From: Pontibacter mangrovi | GTDB taxonomy: Bacteria; Bacteroidota; Bacteroidia; Cytophagales; Hymenobacteraceae | Direction: 5' to 3' | Assembly: GCF_006385705.1 (NCBI RefSeq) | Contig: NZ_VFRQ01000010.1 | Coordinates: 1 to 64,000, forward strand | DNA: 64,000 bases | Shown here: positions 8,305-20,015 of the stretch, piece by piece | How the letters are laid out: every line of letters starts with the position of its first letter | Numbering within the stretch: position 1 is the stretch's first letter | Made by a program: the position numbers and the translations under genes | The notes under the pieces: generated by a model | What the model was told of the DNA's origin: nothing | The model's input: the letters and a program-made list of their open reading frames with translations, nothing else | Database searches by the model: none

Positions 8305-9618
8305 ATGGAAAACAACAACCTATTGGAAGTAGCCAAAGAGTATGGTTATACCCAAGACCAGCAAGTATGGCTAAAACCCTTTATGAACTACCCTGCAAGG
8401 CAGGTTGGCGAGGTGAAAGAATCGGAAGACGACTCGCTGGTGTATTTCGCCAAGCGTTTCGAGATGTTCCGCGAGAAGGTGAACAACCTGCTGGAGCGCA
8501 TCGAGGCCTCTGACAACAAAGGCTCTTTCCTGATGAAAGTGCTGCACATGAAGGAACAGGTGGGCAGCTACGATGCCTTGGGCGACTTTGAGCAGCTCTA
8601 CCATACCCTAAGCAAGGCTGAAGAGGAGATAAACGAGACCATTAAGCAGAACCGCGAGAAGAACCTTAGCATCAAAATGGCTCTGGTACAGGAGGCAGAG
8701 GCGCACAGCCAGAGCATCGACTGGAAAGAGGCCACTGAAAAGCTGAAGGACCTGCGCACCGCCTGGATTAAGACCGGCCCGGTGGAGAAAGAGCTGACCG
8801 ATGAGATAGAGGAACGCTTTCGCAACGCGGTAGAGGCTTTCTTTGAACGCAAGAAGAACTTCTTTGAGGATAAAAAGCGCATGCAGAACCGCGCTTACGA
8901 GCGCTACAGAGACCTGATCAACCAGTCGTACCACCTGGCCAACTCAGAGGAGTGGGAGGAAACGACCGCCAAGCTCAAGCAGCTGCAGAACGAATGGAAG
9001 GAAGTGGGCGGCAACCTGCCGCGCAAAACCATGACCAACCTCTGGAACAACTTCCGGAAGGCACACAACCACTTTTTCGAGCGCCTCAAGCGCAAGATAC
9101 AGAAAGAGAAGAACGCCTCCAGAGAGCAGTTCTACGAGCAGAACTATGAGCGCAAGCAGGAGTTGGCCATACAGGCAGAGCAGCTGCTGCAGGATTATAG
9201 CTTAGGCGAGGCCGTAAAGCGTGCCAAAGAGCTGCAGGCTGAGTGGAAGAAGGTGGGCCCGGTGCGCCCGGACGTGTCGGACGCCATTTGGGAGCGCTTT
9301 ATTAAAGCCTGCGACCGCGTGTTTGAGATGAGCAGCCTGGAGCACTACATCCGAAAGCGCCAGCAGGCCAGCAACGAGACCTTCTCAGAGACCGATGGCC
9401 TGCTGGCCCGCATCAACGCCCTCCGGGACTTTATCAAGTCAGACAGGAGCGAGCTGGAGGTGCTGGAGACAAACCTGGGCAAGCTAAACGACTCGCCGAG
9501 CAACGATGCTTTCCGCAACATGCTGAAAGGCAAGATCCGCAACTTTAACCGCAAGATAGGCACCAAGACAGCCCTGATAGAGATGTTCCAAAGCCAGCTG
9601 AGCGCCATTTCGCGCTAG
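8305..9618 (+). CDS. DUF349 domain protein with three repeats
   Basis: 437 residues, cytoplasmic, almost wholly helical and highly charged. Three DUF349 units can be seen at about 122-192, 200-268 and 283-345, each with a W-K-x-(T/V)-G-(P/G) core (AWIKTGPV, EWKEVGGN, EWKKVGPV) followed by an aromatic/basic helix ending in FFERKK or FFERLKR. Long coiled-coil stretches flank them. The family is widespread in Bacteroidota and Actinobacteria; its biochemical role is not settled, so no function is assigned. Monocistronic, with a good terminator after the stop. Confidence 0.85.
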   Translation: MENNNLLEVAKEYGYTQDQQVWLKPFMNYPARQVGEVKESEDDSLVYFAKRFEMFREKVNNLLERIEASDNKGSFLMKVLHMKEQVGSYDALGDFEQLYHTLSKAEEEINETIKQNREKNLSIKMALVQEAEAHSQSIDWKEATEKLKDLRTAWIKTGPVEKELTDEIEERFRNAVEAFFERKKNFFEDKKRMQNRAYERYRDLINQSYHLANSEEWEETTAKLKQLQNEWKEVGGNLPRKTMTNLWNNFRKAHNHFFERLKRKIQKEKNASREQFYEQNYERKQELAIQAEQLLQDYSLGEAVKRAKELQAEWKKVGPVRPDVSDAIWERFIKACDRVFEMSSLEHYIRKRQQASNETFSETDGLLARINALRDFIKSDRSELEVLETNLGKLNDSPSNDAFRNMLKGKIRNFNRKIGTKTALIEMFQSQLSAISR

Positions 9619-9639
9619 GCCACGGCTCCAGTATATTCA

Positions 9640-9678
9640 AAAAAAAGCGCTTGCTGCACCTGCAGTAGCGCTTTTTTT
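9640..9678 (+). terminator. terminator of the DUF349 gene
   Basis: Arms AAAAAAAGCGC (9640-9650) and GCGCTTTTTTT (9668-9678), with a nested CTGCA-CC-TGCAG hairpin in the loop. It works in both directions in principle, but only the left gene needs it. Confidence 0.85.
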
Positions 9679-9820
9679 GCTTTCCGGGCACTCGCGTACA
9701 ACTTATGTTAGAAGAGGCGTAAACGCGGTAAAATTTATTCCCTGCTTTTTGAACATTTGTGTTTTATTTGCGTTGTGTTGTTAAAAACAGACAAAAAAGC
9801 AATAATTTTTTAGTTTAAAT

Positions 9821-9849
9821 TTTTGTTCTTGTTTTTATTTATACTTTTG
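9821..9849 (+). promoter_or_regulatory. Bacteroidota-type promoter of the DUF2795 gene
   Basis: TTTTG at 9821-9825 (-33 element) and TACTTTTG at 9842-9849, a match to the TAnnTTTG -7 consensus, separated by 16 bases. The leader to the ATG at 9893 is about 38 bases and contains AAGGAG, an unusually good Shine-Dalgarno for this window. A highly expressed small gene would fit. Confidence 0.6.
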
Positions 9850-9892
9850 CGAACTATTTTACACAAGCCAATAAGTTAAAGGAGAAAATACT

Positions 9893-10114
9893 ATGTACTG
9901 GACACTTGAATTAGCTTCATACCTGGAGGATGCACCCTGGCCAGCCACGAAAGATGAGCTGATCGACTTCTCAATCCGCTCTGGCGCCCCTATGGAGGTA
10001 GTAGAAAACCTGCAGGCCCTGGAGGACGACGGACAGCCTTACGAGAACATTGAGGAGATCTGGCCTGACTATCCTACCAAAGAGGATTTCATGTTTAACG
10101 AAGACGAGTACTAA
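9893..10114 (+). CDS. DUF2795 domain protein
   Basis: 73 residues, acidic (many Glu/Asp). It matches the conserved Bacteroidota DUF2795 protein in length and composition: an MYWTLELASYLEDAPWP opening, a helical middle with APMEVVENLQALED and an acidic C-terminal tail ending in DED. Cytoplasmic; function unknown. It has its own promoter and an AAGGAG ribosome-binding sequence seven bases upstream of the ATG, suggesting strong expression. The following 90 bases are AT-rich with short repeats of an AGAAATT type and hold no gene. Confidence 0.85.
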   Translation: MYWTLELASYLEDAPWPATKDELIDFSIRSGAPMEVVENLQALEDDGQPYENIEEIWPDYPTKEDFMFNEDEY

Positions 10115-10209
10115 GGCTAATTGGAAATTATAGTTTAGAAATTAGAAATTGCGCCCGAAAGGCACTTGCATTTCTATTTTTGAATTTCTGATTTTTAATT
10201 AATCTGACT

Positions 10210-10935
10210 TTGATCGTCACAGTAAAAAATTTGGTTGCGGGTTATGGCCAACGGGTCCTGATCCGCAACCTTTCTTTTTCTATCCCCTCCCCTGCCTTTT
10301 TGGCTATTATTGGCCATAACGGTGCCGGCAAAACTACGCTCTTTCGGGCCTTTCAGGGCAACGTAGAGTACGAGGGCCAGCTGCTGGTGCACAACCACGA
10401 CCTGCGCCACCTTTCCAACCCGTCCGGCAAAGGGCTTTTGGCCTACCTCCCGCAGAAGGCAGTTGTCAACTTTCCTATTAAAGTGCACGACTTGGTGGTG
10501 ATGGGCCTGTTCCGGAAGAAGCGCTTTTTCGAGAACTATACCTCAGAGGATTATACTTTGGCCGCACAAACGCTGGAACAGCTGCAGCTCTCCCACCTGT
10601 TGGACCATGAGTTCACCACACTCTCGGGGGGCGAGCAGCAGCTGGTATGGCTGGCGCAGCTCATGCTGCAGGACGCCAGCATAAACCTGCTGGACGAGCC
10701 CACGCAGCAGCTGGACGTATACTATAAGAACAAAGTGTTTGAGCTGCTGCAGCGTTGGGTGCAGCAGCGCGGCAAGACCGTACTTTGCATTACCCACGAC
10801 CTGCATAATTTGCTGCCCATGCAGGGCTACCTCCTCAACCTCTCCAAGCCACACCCCCAGCTGGAGCCTATTTCCCCGCAAACCGTGCAGGAGAACCAGG
10901 CCTTTCTGGAGGCGGGGCGGCAGCCGGTGCTGTAG
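10210..10935 (+). CDS. ABC transporter ATPase, metal-transport (ZnuC/MntB-like) type
   Basis: 241 residues. All ATPase motifs are present: Walker A GHNGAGKTT (35-43), Q-loop YLPQK, signature LSGGEQQ, Walker B INLLDEPT and switch ITHD. The short length and the Q-loop region resemble the zinc/manganese/iron family, and the switch is followed by an unusually short C-terminus. The apparent start is TTG at 10210; no ATG lies near. No permease or binding-protein gene is adjacent, so the partner is elsewhere or the protein has another role. Substrate uncertain. Confidence 0.7.
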   Translation: MIVTVKNLVAGYGQRVLIRNLSFSIPSPAFLAIIGHNGAGKTTLFRAFQGNVEYEGQLLVHNHDLRHLSNPSGKGLLAYLPQKAVVNFPIKVHDLVVMGLFRKKRFFENYTSEDYTLAAQTLEQLQLSHLLDHEFTTLSGGEQQLVWLAQLMLQDASINLLDEPTQQLDVYYKNKVFELLQRWVQQRGKTVLCITHDLHNLLPMQGYLLNLSKPHPQLEPISPQTVQENQAFLEAGRQPVL

Positions 10936-10990
10936 AGGGTTGAGACATTGCAGCGTGGTTATAGTTTATACTTCGGCCATACTTTCATAG

Positions 10991-11495
10991 CCTCACTGGC
11001 CTTTCCTGGCGCAAGCGTCCGCTTGTGCCTTTTTAGCCTCTAGCCGATGCTTCCTTCAGTTTGATACAAGCTATCCTTACTAGCTGCTGTTCATCCTCAG
11101 TCTTACAAAGGCTACAGTTGCATTTCATACTTTGGTGCGCTCCAAGCCCGCGAGGGCTCGTTTTCCCGCTCGGCGCTGGGAGCTTTTCCTGCCGGGGGTA
11201 GGGGCCCTCTTCTCGTGCCTCGGGCTGCCTCGCTATCGCTCGCTACCGGAAAAACTCGCATAGGAGGGCCCCTACCCCCGGCGCCTCACAGAAAACTGGG
11301 AACTGGTTTGATCGCCTCAGCTGACGGAGCTTGAACAGAATTCCCCTCCTTAGCCAAGGAGGGGTAGGGGTGGTTGGTCAGGGGGGTGACAATCGTCTGC
11401 AGAGCTCTCCCTCTCCTGTTCTTAGGAGAGGGTTGGGGTGAGGTCAATTCCCCTCCTTAGCTAAGGAGGGGCTAGGGGTAGGTTTATACTTGTAG
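10991..11495. repeat. composite intergenic repeat island A
   Basis: About 500 non-coding bases between the ABC ATPase and ispD (gene-free stretch 10936-11559). Contents in order: hairpin GGCGCAAGCG-TC-CGCTTGTGCC (11008-11029); a GC-rich unit containing TGCCGGGGGTAGGGGCCCTC (11190-11209) whose inverted partner GGGCCCCTACCCCCGG is near 11266-11281; a 34-base block 11321-11354 identical to 42892-42925; palindromes CCCCTCCTTAG-C-CAAGGAGGGG (11343-11364), CCTCTCCT/AGGAGAGG (about 11409-11430) and CCCCTCCTTAG/CTAAGGAGGGG (11452-11473). The same modules recur in islands B and C. No transposase is present. Confidence 0.85.
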
Positions 11496-11559
11496 GCCCA
11501 AGTCGCGCCCTGTCCGCGCCATACCGGTTGCAATACCACTTATACTTTAGCCAAAGCAG

Positions 11560-12243
11560 CTACAGGCTCCCCTCTTTCGCAAACGCCTCGGCAAGTATAA
11601 GGTCTTCGGGTGTGGTGATTTTGATGTTGCGGTAGCTGCCCTCTACGAGCGTAATCGTTTCGCCTATACTTTCCACCACCGAGGCATCGTCTGTAAAGTG
11701 CTCCTGCTCCGGCTGCTCGTAAGCCTTCTGCAGTATACTTGCCTGGAAAACCTGCGGCGTTTGCACCAGTTTATACTTTGCGCGTGGTACTGCTCGGCTC
11801 CCCTCCTCGGTCAGCTCCCGGATAGAGTCTTTGGGCGACACAGCCACCACGGCACTGCCATACTTGGCTGTAGCCTCGTAAGCGGCGCGTATGGTCTCCA
11901 CCTCCACAAAGGGGCGCACACCATCATGCACGGCCACCAAGCCTTCTCCCATCACTGCACCCAAGCCGTTCTTCACCGACTTAAACCGCGTGGCGCCGCC
12001 CGCCACCGTCATGTGGAACAGCTTGAAAGCATGTTTGCGGCACAGCTCACGCCAAGTGTTTAGCTGCTCCTGCGGCAGCACCACCACCAGCCTCACGGCA
12101 GGGTTATACTTGTAAAACCGCGCTATAGTGTGCATCAGGATCGGTTTGCCCGCCACCTCAATAAACTGTTTGGGCAGGTCGTGCTGCATGCGGCTGCCGC
12201 TGCCGCCAGCCACGATTATCGCGTATTCCGGAGTTTGTGCCAT
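11560..12243 (-). CDS. ispD: 2-C-methyl-D-erythritol 4-phosphate cytidylyltransferase
   Basis: 227 residues, the usual length. It catalyses the CTP-dependent activation of MEP in the non-mevalonate isoprenoid pathway, in the cytoplasm. The motifs visible are the nucleotide-binding GGSGSRM with the following LPKQF, VHDGVRPFV, SPKDSI and TDDASVVE, all in the family order. ATG at 12243 directly follows a tandem CTAACTYT-type repeat in its leader. The gene contains four TATACTT heptamers on the + strand (11665, 11734, 11772, 12105). It is in the same direction as queA but separated from it by that gene's terminator. Confidence 0.95.
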   Translation of the reverse strand: MAQTPEYAIIVAGGSGSRMQHDLPKQFIEVAGKPILMHTIARFYKYNPAVRLVVVLPQEQLNTWRELCRKHAFKLFHMTVAGGATRFKSVKNGLGAVMGEGLVAVHDGVRPFVEVETIRAAYEATAKYGSAVVAVSPKDSIRELTEEGSRAVPRAKYKLVQTPQVFQASILQKAYEQPEQEHFTDDASVVESIGETITLVEGSYRNIKITTPEDLILAEAFAKEGSL

Positions 12244-12250
12244 GGGGCAA

Positions 12251-12294
12251 AGTTAGAAAGTTAGAGAGTTAAAGAGTTAGAAAGTTTAGGAGTT
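12251..12294. repeat. tandem GTTAGAAA-type short repeat in the ispD leader
   Basis: Roughly five imperfect copies of an eight-base unit (GTTAGAAA / GTTAGAGA / GTTAAAGA) beginning 8 bases upstream of the ispD start codon. In the coding direction of ispD it reads CTAACTYT repeats. A similar array occurs at 23731-23788 in the same position relative to another minus-strand gene. Confidence 0.7.
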
Positions 12295-12350
12295 GTGGAA
12301 ATACAGAATAGCGACGCCATACTTAGCTTCAGAAAGACTCACGGTTAATA

Positions 12351-12376
12351 AAAAAACCCCGGCTTGTGGGCCGGGG
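12351..12376 (-). terminator. terminator of queA
   Basis: CCCCGGC (12357-12363) and GCCGGGG (12370-12376) around a six-base loop; read leftward it ends in TTTTTTTATT. The + strand side continues into CTTTATACTTTGG. Confidence 0.8.
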
Positions 12377-12402
12377 CTTTATACTTTGGTAGTGCTTTAT
12401 AC

Positions 12403-13449
12403 TTACAGGATCAGCATTACGTCTCCGTAGCTGAAGAAGCGGTAGTTCTCTTTCACGGCCTCCTCGTAAGCTTTCATGATCAGCTCGTAGCCTCCAAAAG
12501 CGGCGGCCATCATCAGCAGCGTGCTCTCCGGCATGTGGAAGTTGGTAAGCAGGCTATTGGCGATCTTGAACTCGTACGGAGGAAAGATGAAGCGGTCTGT
12601 CCAGCCTTCGTTGGCTTTCAGGCGGCTGCTGGCCGAAACCGACGACTCCAGGGCACGCATGGTAGTGGTACCGATGGCGCACACGCGTCTCTTGCTGTCC
12701 AGGGCCTGGTTTACACGGTCGGCAGTGCCGGCCGGTACCATAAAGTTTTCTGAGTCCATCTTGTGCTTGGTCAGGTCTTCCACATCCACCGGACGGAAAG
12801 TGCCCAGGCCAACGTGCAGCGTGATTGGCTCTACATCCACGCCTTTAATCTCCAGGCGCTTCATTACCTCTTTTGTAAAGTGCAGGCCGGCGGTTGGGGC
12901 AGCCACGGCACCCACGTTTTTCGCATACACCGTCTGGTAGCGCTCACGGTCCTCCGGCTCTGCCTCGCGCTTGATATACTTCGGCAGCGGCGTCTCGCCC
13001 AGGTCGTTGATAGTCTTGTAGAACTCCTCATCAGTGCCGTCGAACAGGAACTTGATGGTACGGCCACGGGAGGTGGTATTGTCGATTACTTCGGCTACCA
13101 GGTCGCTGTCGCCAAAGTATAGTTTGTTGCCCACGCGGATCTTGCGGGCCGGGTCTACCAGCACATCCCACAGGTGGATCTCTTTGTTCAGCTCACGCAG
13201 CAGGAATACTTCAATCTTGGCCCCTGTTTTCTCCTTGTTGCCATACAGGCGCGCCGGAAACACTTTGGTGTCGTTTACCACCATCACGTCGCCTTCGTCA
13301 AAATACTCCAGGATGTCTTTAAAGATGCGGTGCTCGATTTTGCCGGTGTCGCGGTGCACCACCATCATGCGAGATTCGTCGCGGTTTTCAGAAGGGTGTG
13401 TGGCAAGGTAGCTTTCAGGAAGCTCAAACTTAAATTCGGATAATTTCAT
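12403..13449 (-). CDS. queA: S-adenosylmethionine:tRNA ribosyltransferase-isomerase
   Basis: 348 residues, the normal length. QueA transfers and isomerises the ribosyl moiety of SAM onto preQ1-modified tRNA to give epoxyqueuosine. Family hallmarks are the start [59 protein letters not shown] and the C-terminal [12 protein letters not shown]. The gene has its own terminator at its 3' end, so it is not cotranscribed with ispD. Some 200 bases separate it from the divergent permease gene. Confidence 0.96.
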   Translation of the reverse strand: MKLSEFKFELPESYLATHPSENRDESRMMVVHRDTGKIEHRIFKDILEYFDEGDVMVVNDTKVFPARLYGNKEKTGAKIEVFLLRELNKEIHLWDVLVDPARKIRVGNKLYFGDSDLVAEVIDNTTSRGRTIKFLFDGTDEEFYKTINDLGETPLPKYIKREAEPEDRERYQTVYAKNVGAVAAPTAGLHFTKEVMKRLEIKGVDVEPITLHVGLGTFRPVDVEDLTKHKMDSENFMVPAGTADRVNQALDSKRRVCAIGTTTMRALESSVSASSRLKANEGWTDRFIFPPYEFKIANSLLTNFHMPESTLLMMAAAFGGYELIMKAYEEAVKENYRFFSYGDVMLIL

Positions 13450-13650
13450 ATATCAAATATTACGGTATTTGGTTCTTATACTTGTGGAGTATCTCCGGGT
13501 ACACAACAGCAGAACCTCCCGCTGAGGTTCATAATCAACCGTGTACTAAAAAACAAAAAATCGAACCGCAAATTTACTCGGTTTGCCCGAATTATTCTTA
13601 CTTTTAACAAAATTACTTGCCACTGTTCTACCCGTAACCAAAAGAAGACT

Positions 13651-14898
13651 ATGATTTACCTCCGCCTGATAGCAGAAAGCTTTCGTTTTGCGTGGCAAGC
13701 GCTGCGTGCCAACCTGCTGCGCACTATTCTGTCGCTGCTGGGGGTAACGATCGGCATCTTCGCCATTATCTCGGTTTTTACGCTGGTAGACTCGCTGGAG
13801 CGGAACGTGCGCGACAGCATGAGCTTTATCGGCGAGAAAGTGATTTACGTGCAGAAATGGCCCTGGGCCTTTGGCGGCAGCTACCCGTGGTGGAAGTATT
13901 TTCAGCGCCCAGAGCCGACGGAGCGTGAGTTCCGGCAACTGCAGCGCTACATTACCACCAGCAATGGCGTGGCCATTTTTTCGAGCAAGGGCGGCAACAC
14001 GTATAAGTATGCCAACAACAGCTACTCCGACGGCGAGCTGATGGGCATTTCCTATGACTACCCAAAGGTGAGCGAGGTGCCTATTGTTACCGGGCGCTAT
14101 TTTACGCCGCAAGAAGCCGACGCAGCGCGCAACGTAATTGTTATCGGCGACGAGATAGCCAGCACGCTCTTCCCTTACGGCAACCCTATTGGGCAAACGC
14201 TGAAGGTGGCCGGGCAGAAATTTGCCGTGATCGGGGTAATAGAGAAGCAGGGCGAGAACATCTTCGGGATGCCGAATATGGACCAGATAGGCATGATCCC
14301 GTACAGCACCTTCTCTAAGATGTATGACGTGGGCCCGAACGGCCTGGGCTCCACCATCGCTCTGAAAGGCCGGGACGAGGACCCGGGCCTGATGGAGCTG
14401 GAGTATGAAACCCGAGGCCTGATGCGCAACATACGCGGCCTGCGCCCCCGCGACGAGGATAGTTTTGCCATGAACCGCCCCGAAATGGCCACAGAGGCCA
14501 TTGGCAGCTTTTTTAACGTGGTGGGCCTGGCAGGGTGGGTAATCGGCGGCTTTGCCATACTTGTGGGCGGCTTCGGTATTGCCAACATCATGTTTGTGTC
14601 GGTGAAGGAGCGCACCAACATCATCGGCATACAAAAATCCTTGGGCGCTAAAAACTACTTCATACTTTTCCAGTTCCTGTTCGAGGCGGTGTTTCTCAGC
14701 CTGTTAGGCGGCGGCATTGGCATCATGCTGGTGTTCCTGCTCACGCTCATCCCCCAGGACATGATGAAGATCACGCTCTCGGTGGGCAACATTATACTTG
14801 GGCTCGGCGTATCGGCCGTTATCGGCATGCTGTCGGGTATTATACCTGCCGTACTGGCCTCTAACTTAGACCCGGTGATTGCTATCCGCTCAAAATAA
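13651..14898 (+). CDS. MacB/FtsX-type ABC transporter permease
   Basis: 415 residues. One transmembrane helix near residues 21-43, a large MacB-like extracytoplasmic core domain, and three C-terminal helices (about 285-310, 335-365, 380-405) with the FtsX signature VKERTNIIGIQKSLGAK. Such permeases work with an ATPase in mechanotransmission or lipid, peptide or macrolide export. No ATPase is adjacent, so the partner must be encoded elsewhere. The three Ile-Leu pairs in the C-terminal half (near 14556, 14660 and 14793) are all written ATA-CTT, although ATC and CTG dominate around them. Confidence 0.85.
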   Translation: MIYLRLIAESFRFAWQALRANLLRTILSLLGVTIGIFAIISVFTLVDSLERNVRDSMSFIGEKVIYVQKWPWAFGGSYPWWKYFQRPEPTEREFRQLQRYITTSNGVAIFSSKGGNTYKYANNSYSDGELMGISYDYPKVSEVPIVTGRYFTPQEADAARNVIVIGDEIASTLFPYGNPIGQTLKVAGQKFAVIGVIEKQGENIFGMPNMDQIGMIPYSTFSKMYDVGPNGLGSTIALKGRDEDPGLMELEYETRGLMRNIRGLRPRDEDSFAMNRPEMATEAIGSFFNVVGLAGWVIGGFAILVGGFGIANIMFVSVKERTNIIGIQKSLGAKNYFILFQFLFEAVFLSLLGGGIGIMLVFLLTLIPQDMMKITLSVGNIILGLGVSAVIGMLSGIIPAVLASNLDPVIAIRSK

Positions 14899-15039
14899 AG
14901 CTATATTTACATGTTTGCCCCGGCGGTTTTTCCCTCACAAGCGCTGCCGGGCCAAATTTTTATTTTTAATATGTGATGACGCGTGCCTTACCCAAACAGG
15001 CACCACGGGCTACTGCCCCGCTGAAGATGACGAGAAATT

Positions 15040-15903
15040 ATGACAAAGCTTAGAAAGACAAGCAAAACCAAGCTGCACGACGAGTCGGTGAACACCGGCA
15101 GCGGCCAAACCATTCTGAAACCGGATGTAAACGACAATAAAGCCAGATCGGTAACCGACCTGCGCGAGAGCGGCCAGTCTACGGCCCCGCCTGCCTCCGA
15201 AGAGGACAAGAAAATACGCCAGGCCTTTGTAGACAAGGACTGGAACGAGATCAAGATCGCCGACTCGTGGCAGATCTTTAAAGTGATGGCCGAATTTGTG
15301 GATGGCTTTGAGAAGCTGGCCAAAATCGGCCCCTGCGTATCTGTGTTCGGCTCGGCCCGCACCAAGCCTGATAACAAGTACTACATCATGGCCGAGGAGA
15401 TTGCCGCCAAGCTGGTGCGCCACGGCTACGGCGTGATCACGGGCGGTGGCCCGGGTATTATGGAGGCCGGCAACAAAGGCGCGCACTCCGAGGGCGGCAA
15501 GTCGGTGGGCCTGAACATACAGCTGCCCTTCGAACAGTTCAACAACATCTACATCGACTCTGACAAGCTCATCAACTTCGACTACTTTTTTGTGCGCAAG
15601 GTGATGTTCGTGAAGTATGCCCAAGGGTTTGTGGTGATGCCGGGCGGCTTCGGCACGCTGGATGAGTTGTTTGAGGCGATCACGCTGATCCAGACGAAGA
15701 AGATCGGGGCGTTTCCGATTGTGCTGGTGGGCCGCGCCTACTGGGAGGGCCTGTTTAAGTGGATCGAGGACGTGATGCTGAACATGGAAACCAACATCAG
15801 CGCCGAGGACCTGGACCTGGTGCACATCGTGGACGATGCCTCTGAGGCCGTCAAGATCATCGACGACTTCTACAGCAAGTACCTGCTGTCTCCGAACTTC
15901 TAG
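15040..15903 (+). CDS. LOG family (TIGR00730) Rossmann-fold protein
   Basis: 287 residues. The catalytic motifs of lysine-decarboxylase-like LOG phosphoribohydrolases are clear: GGGPGIMEAGNKGA and PGGFGTLDELFE. LOG enzymes release cytokinin-type bases from nucleotide 5'-monophosphates; in non-plant-associated bacteria the true substrate is usually a nucleotide of unknown identity. About 90 N-terminal residues, charged and probably disordered, precede the domain, longer than in the minimal 180-200 residue form. Monocistronic with its own terminator. Confidence 0.88.
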   Translation: MTKLRKTSKTKLHDESVNTGSGQTILKPDVNDNKARSVTDLRESGQSTAPPASEEDKKIRQAFVDKDWNEIKIADSWQIFKVMAEFVDGFEKLAKIGPCVSVFGSARTKPDNKYYIMAEEIAAKLVRHGYGVITGGGPGIMEAGNKGAHSEGGKSVGLNIQLPFEQFNNIYIDSDKLINFDYFFVRKVMFVKYAQGFVVMPGGFGTLDELFEAITLIQTKKIGAFPIVLVGRAYWEGLFKWIEDVMLNMETNISAEDLDLVHIVDDASEAVKIIDDFYSKYLLSPNF

Positions 15904-15929
15904 GAGAAACCGTATTTATACTTACATGG

Positions 15930-15960
15930 AAGCGGGCGCTGGTGCAGTGCCCGCTTTTTT
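15930..15960 (+). terminator. terminator of the LOG-family gene
   Basis: AGCGGGC (15931-15937) and GCCCGCT (15949-15955) followed by TTTTT, 27 bases after the stop. Confidence 0.85.
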
Positions 15961-16122
15961 GTATCCTGGCTCCATCCACTAGCACAAGTATACCCCGAGA
16001 GGAGTAAACTACCCTGCGCCAAAATCGCCCCGCCACCTGCTGCGGAATCCAGAAGAATTTATACTTCCGGCGGTAAAGTCATGTCTTCTGCACCTCTGTA
16101 CCTCCCTTCCGTATAAACGAGC

Positions 16123-16551
16123 ATGGAAGTGAAAAGACCCCTGAACGGAAGCTCCTCCCAAAAACTAAAGCAGGAGCTAAAGGCTACTGAGAAGCAGAAC
16201 CTGGAGATACGCGACAGCCTGGCCATGGAACGCACCAAACTGGCCAACGAGCGTACGTTTATGGCCTATGGGCGCACGTCTATGGCCATGGTACTGGCCG
16301 GCCTCACCTTTATCAAAGTGTTCGAAAACGCCCCTCTGTACATTGCCATCGGCATTGCGTTTATTCCGGCTGGTTTGGCCGTGGCCGGCTTTGGATATTA
16401 CCGCTTTTCCCGTAAAAAACGGGAGGTAGCCCGCCATACCGAGGCTTACACGCCAACCAGCCACGTACACGCTGCCGTGGCCAATCAAAAGCAGGATATC
16501 TCAGATACACCTATGCATAGCAGCTATGACAGCGGGCACGGAGAACGATGA
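16123..16551 (+). CDS. DUF202 (YidH-like) membrane protein, first of a pair
   Basis: 142 residues. It has an N-terminal charged helix, then the DUF202 signature LAMERTKLANERTFMAYGRTSMAM and two transmembrane helices (about 58-78 and 84-104), followed by a basic tail. The family is small inner-membrane proteins of unknown function. The gene overlaps the next one by 26 bases in another frame, indicating translational coupling of two diverged paralogs. An ARTSM where the partner has LRTAL shows they have drifted apart. Confidence 0.8.
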   Translation: MEVKRPLNGSSSQKLKQELKATEKQNLEIRDSLAMERTKLANERTFMAYGRTSMAMVLAGLTFIKVFENAPLYIAIGIAFIPAGLAVAGFGYYRFSRKKREVARHTEAYTPTSHVHAAVANQKQDISDTPMHSSYDSGHGER

Positions 16552-16921
16552 AAAAAAGGAGCTAAAGAAGCTTCGGAAAAAGCTAAAGCAGCAGGAGCGC
16601 AAGAACTCAGAGATTCGGGACCAGATGGCCATGGAGCGCACCATTTTTGCGAACGAGCGTACCCTGATGGCTTACCTGCGCACCGCACTTACCATTACAG
16701 GTGGCGGTTTTGCTGCCCTTAAACTGTCGCAACACGCTTATATGGAGCTTTTGGGCATTGTGCTGATGATAATTGGGCTATGCTTGATTGCCTATAGCCT
16801 GTACCGCTACTTTCAGAAGCAGAAACTTATTAAGCGCCGGCGCGAGGAGTATACCCACACCAGCCACAAACATGCGGAGCTTAACGAGAAGCAAGCTTCA
16901 GAATACGGAAACGAAGACTGA
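16526..16921 (+). CDS. DUF202 (YidH-like) membrane protein, second of a pair
   Basis: 131 residues, a paralog of the preceding gene: MAMERTIFANERTLMAYLRTALT is the canonical DUF202 motif, followed by two membrane spans (about 55-72 and 76-95) and the shared EEYTHTSHKHAE tail (EAYTPTSHVHAA in the first copy). The two proteins probably assemble together in the inner membrane. Function unknown. The next gene, uvrA, has a candidate promoter of its own. Confidence 0.82.
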   Translation: MTAGTENDEKKELKKLRKKLKQQERKNSEIRDQMAMERTIFANERTLMAYLRTALTITGGGFAALKLSQHAYMELLGIVLMIIGLCLIAYSLYRYFQKQKLIKRRREEYTHTSHKHAELNEKQASEYGNED

Positions 16922-17015
16922 ACCTTTATTTCATGATGCCCCGGCTAAACCTATTCCCGCTGATTTCTGTTAAGATAGGTTGGCGCACAGCTACGGCAAA
17001 GCGCTGATAATTTTA

Positions 17016-17023
17016 TACCTTTG
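17016..17023 (+). promoter_or_regulatory. candidate -7 box of uvrA
   Basis: TACCTTTG matches TAnnTTTG, with the start codon 25 bases downstream. I do not see a well-spaced -33 TTG, so this is tentative. Confidence 0.35.
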
Positions 17024-17047
17024 CTATTTAAAATCAAGCATTCCTGA

Positions 17048-19954
<2,907 letters not shown>

Positions 19955-19970
19955 AGCTGCTACCGTCTAT

Positions 19971-20015
19971 AAGTATAAATCCCGCTACCGTAACCTGGCA
20001 GCGGGATTTATACTT
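19971..20015. terminator. bidirectional terminator between uvrA and the DUF4142 gene
   Basis: A perfect 16-bp stem: AAGTATAAATCCCGCT and its complement AGCGGGATTTATACTT around a 13-base loop. It ends one base before the stop codon of the convergent gene. The stem ends are the TATACTT heptamer that is common across the window. Confidence 0.85.

Noticed and set aside
10991..11495. CRISPR array in the GC-rich repeat islands
   Set aside because: Repeats are palindromic and irregularly spaced, with no uniform spacers and no cas genes.
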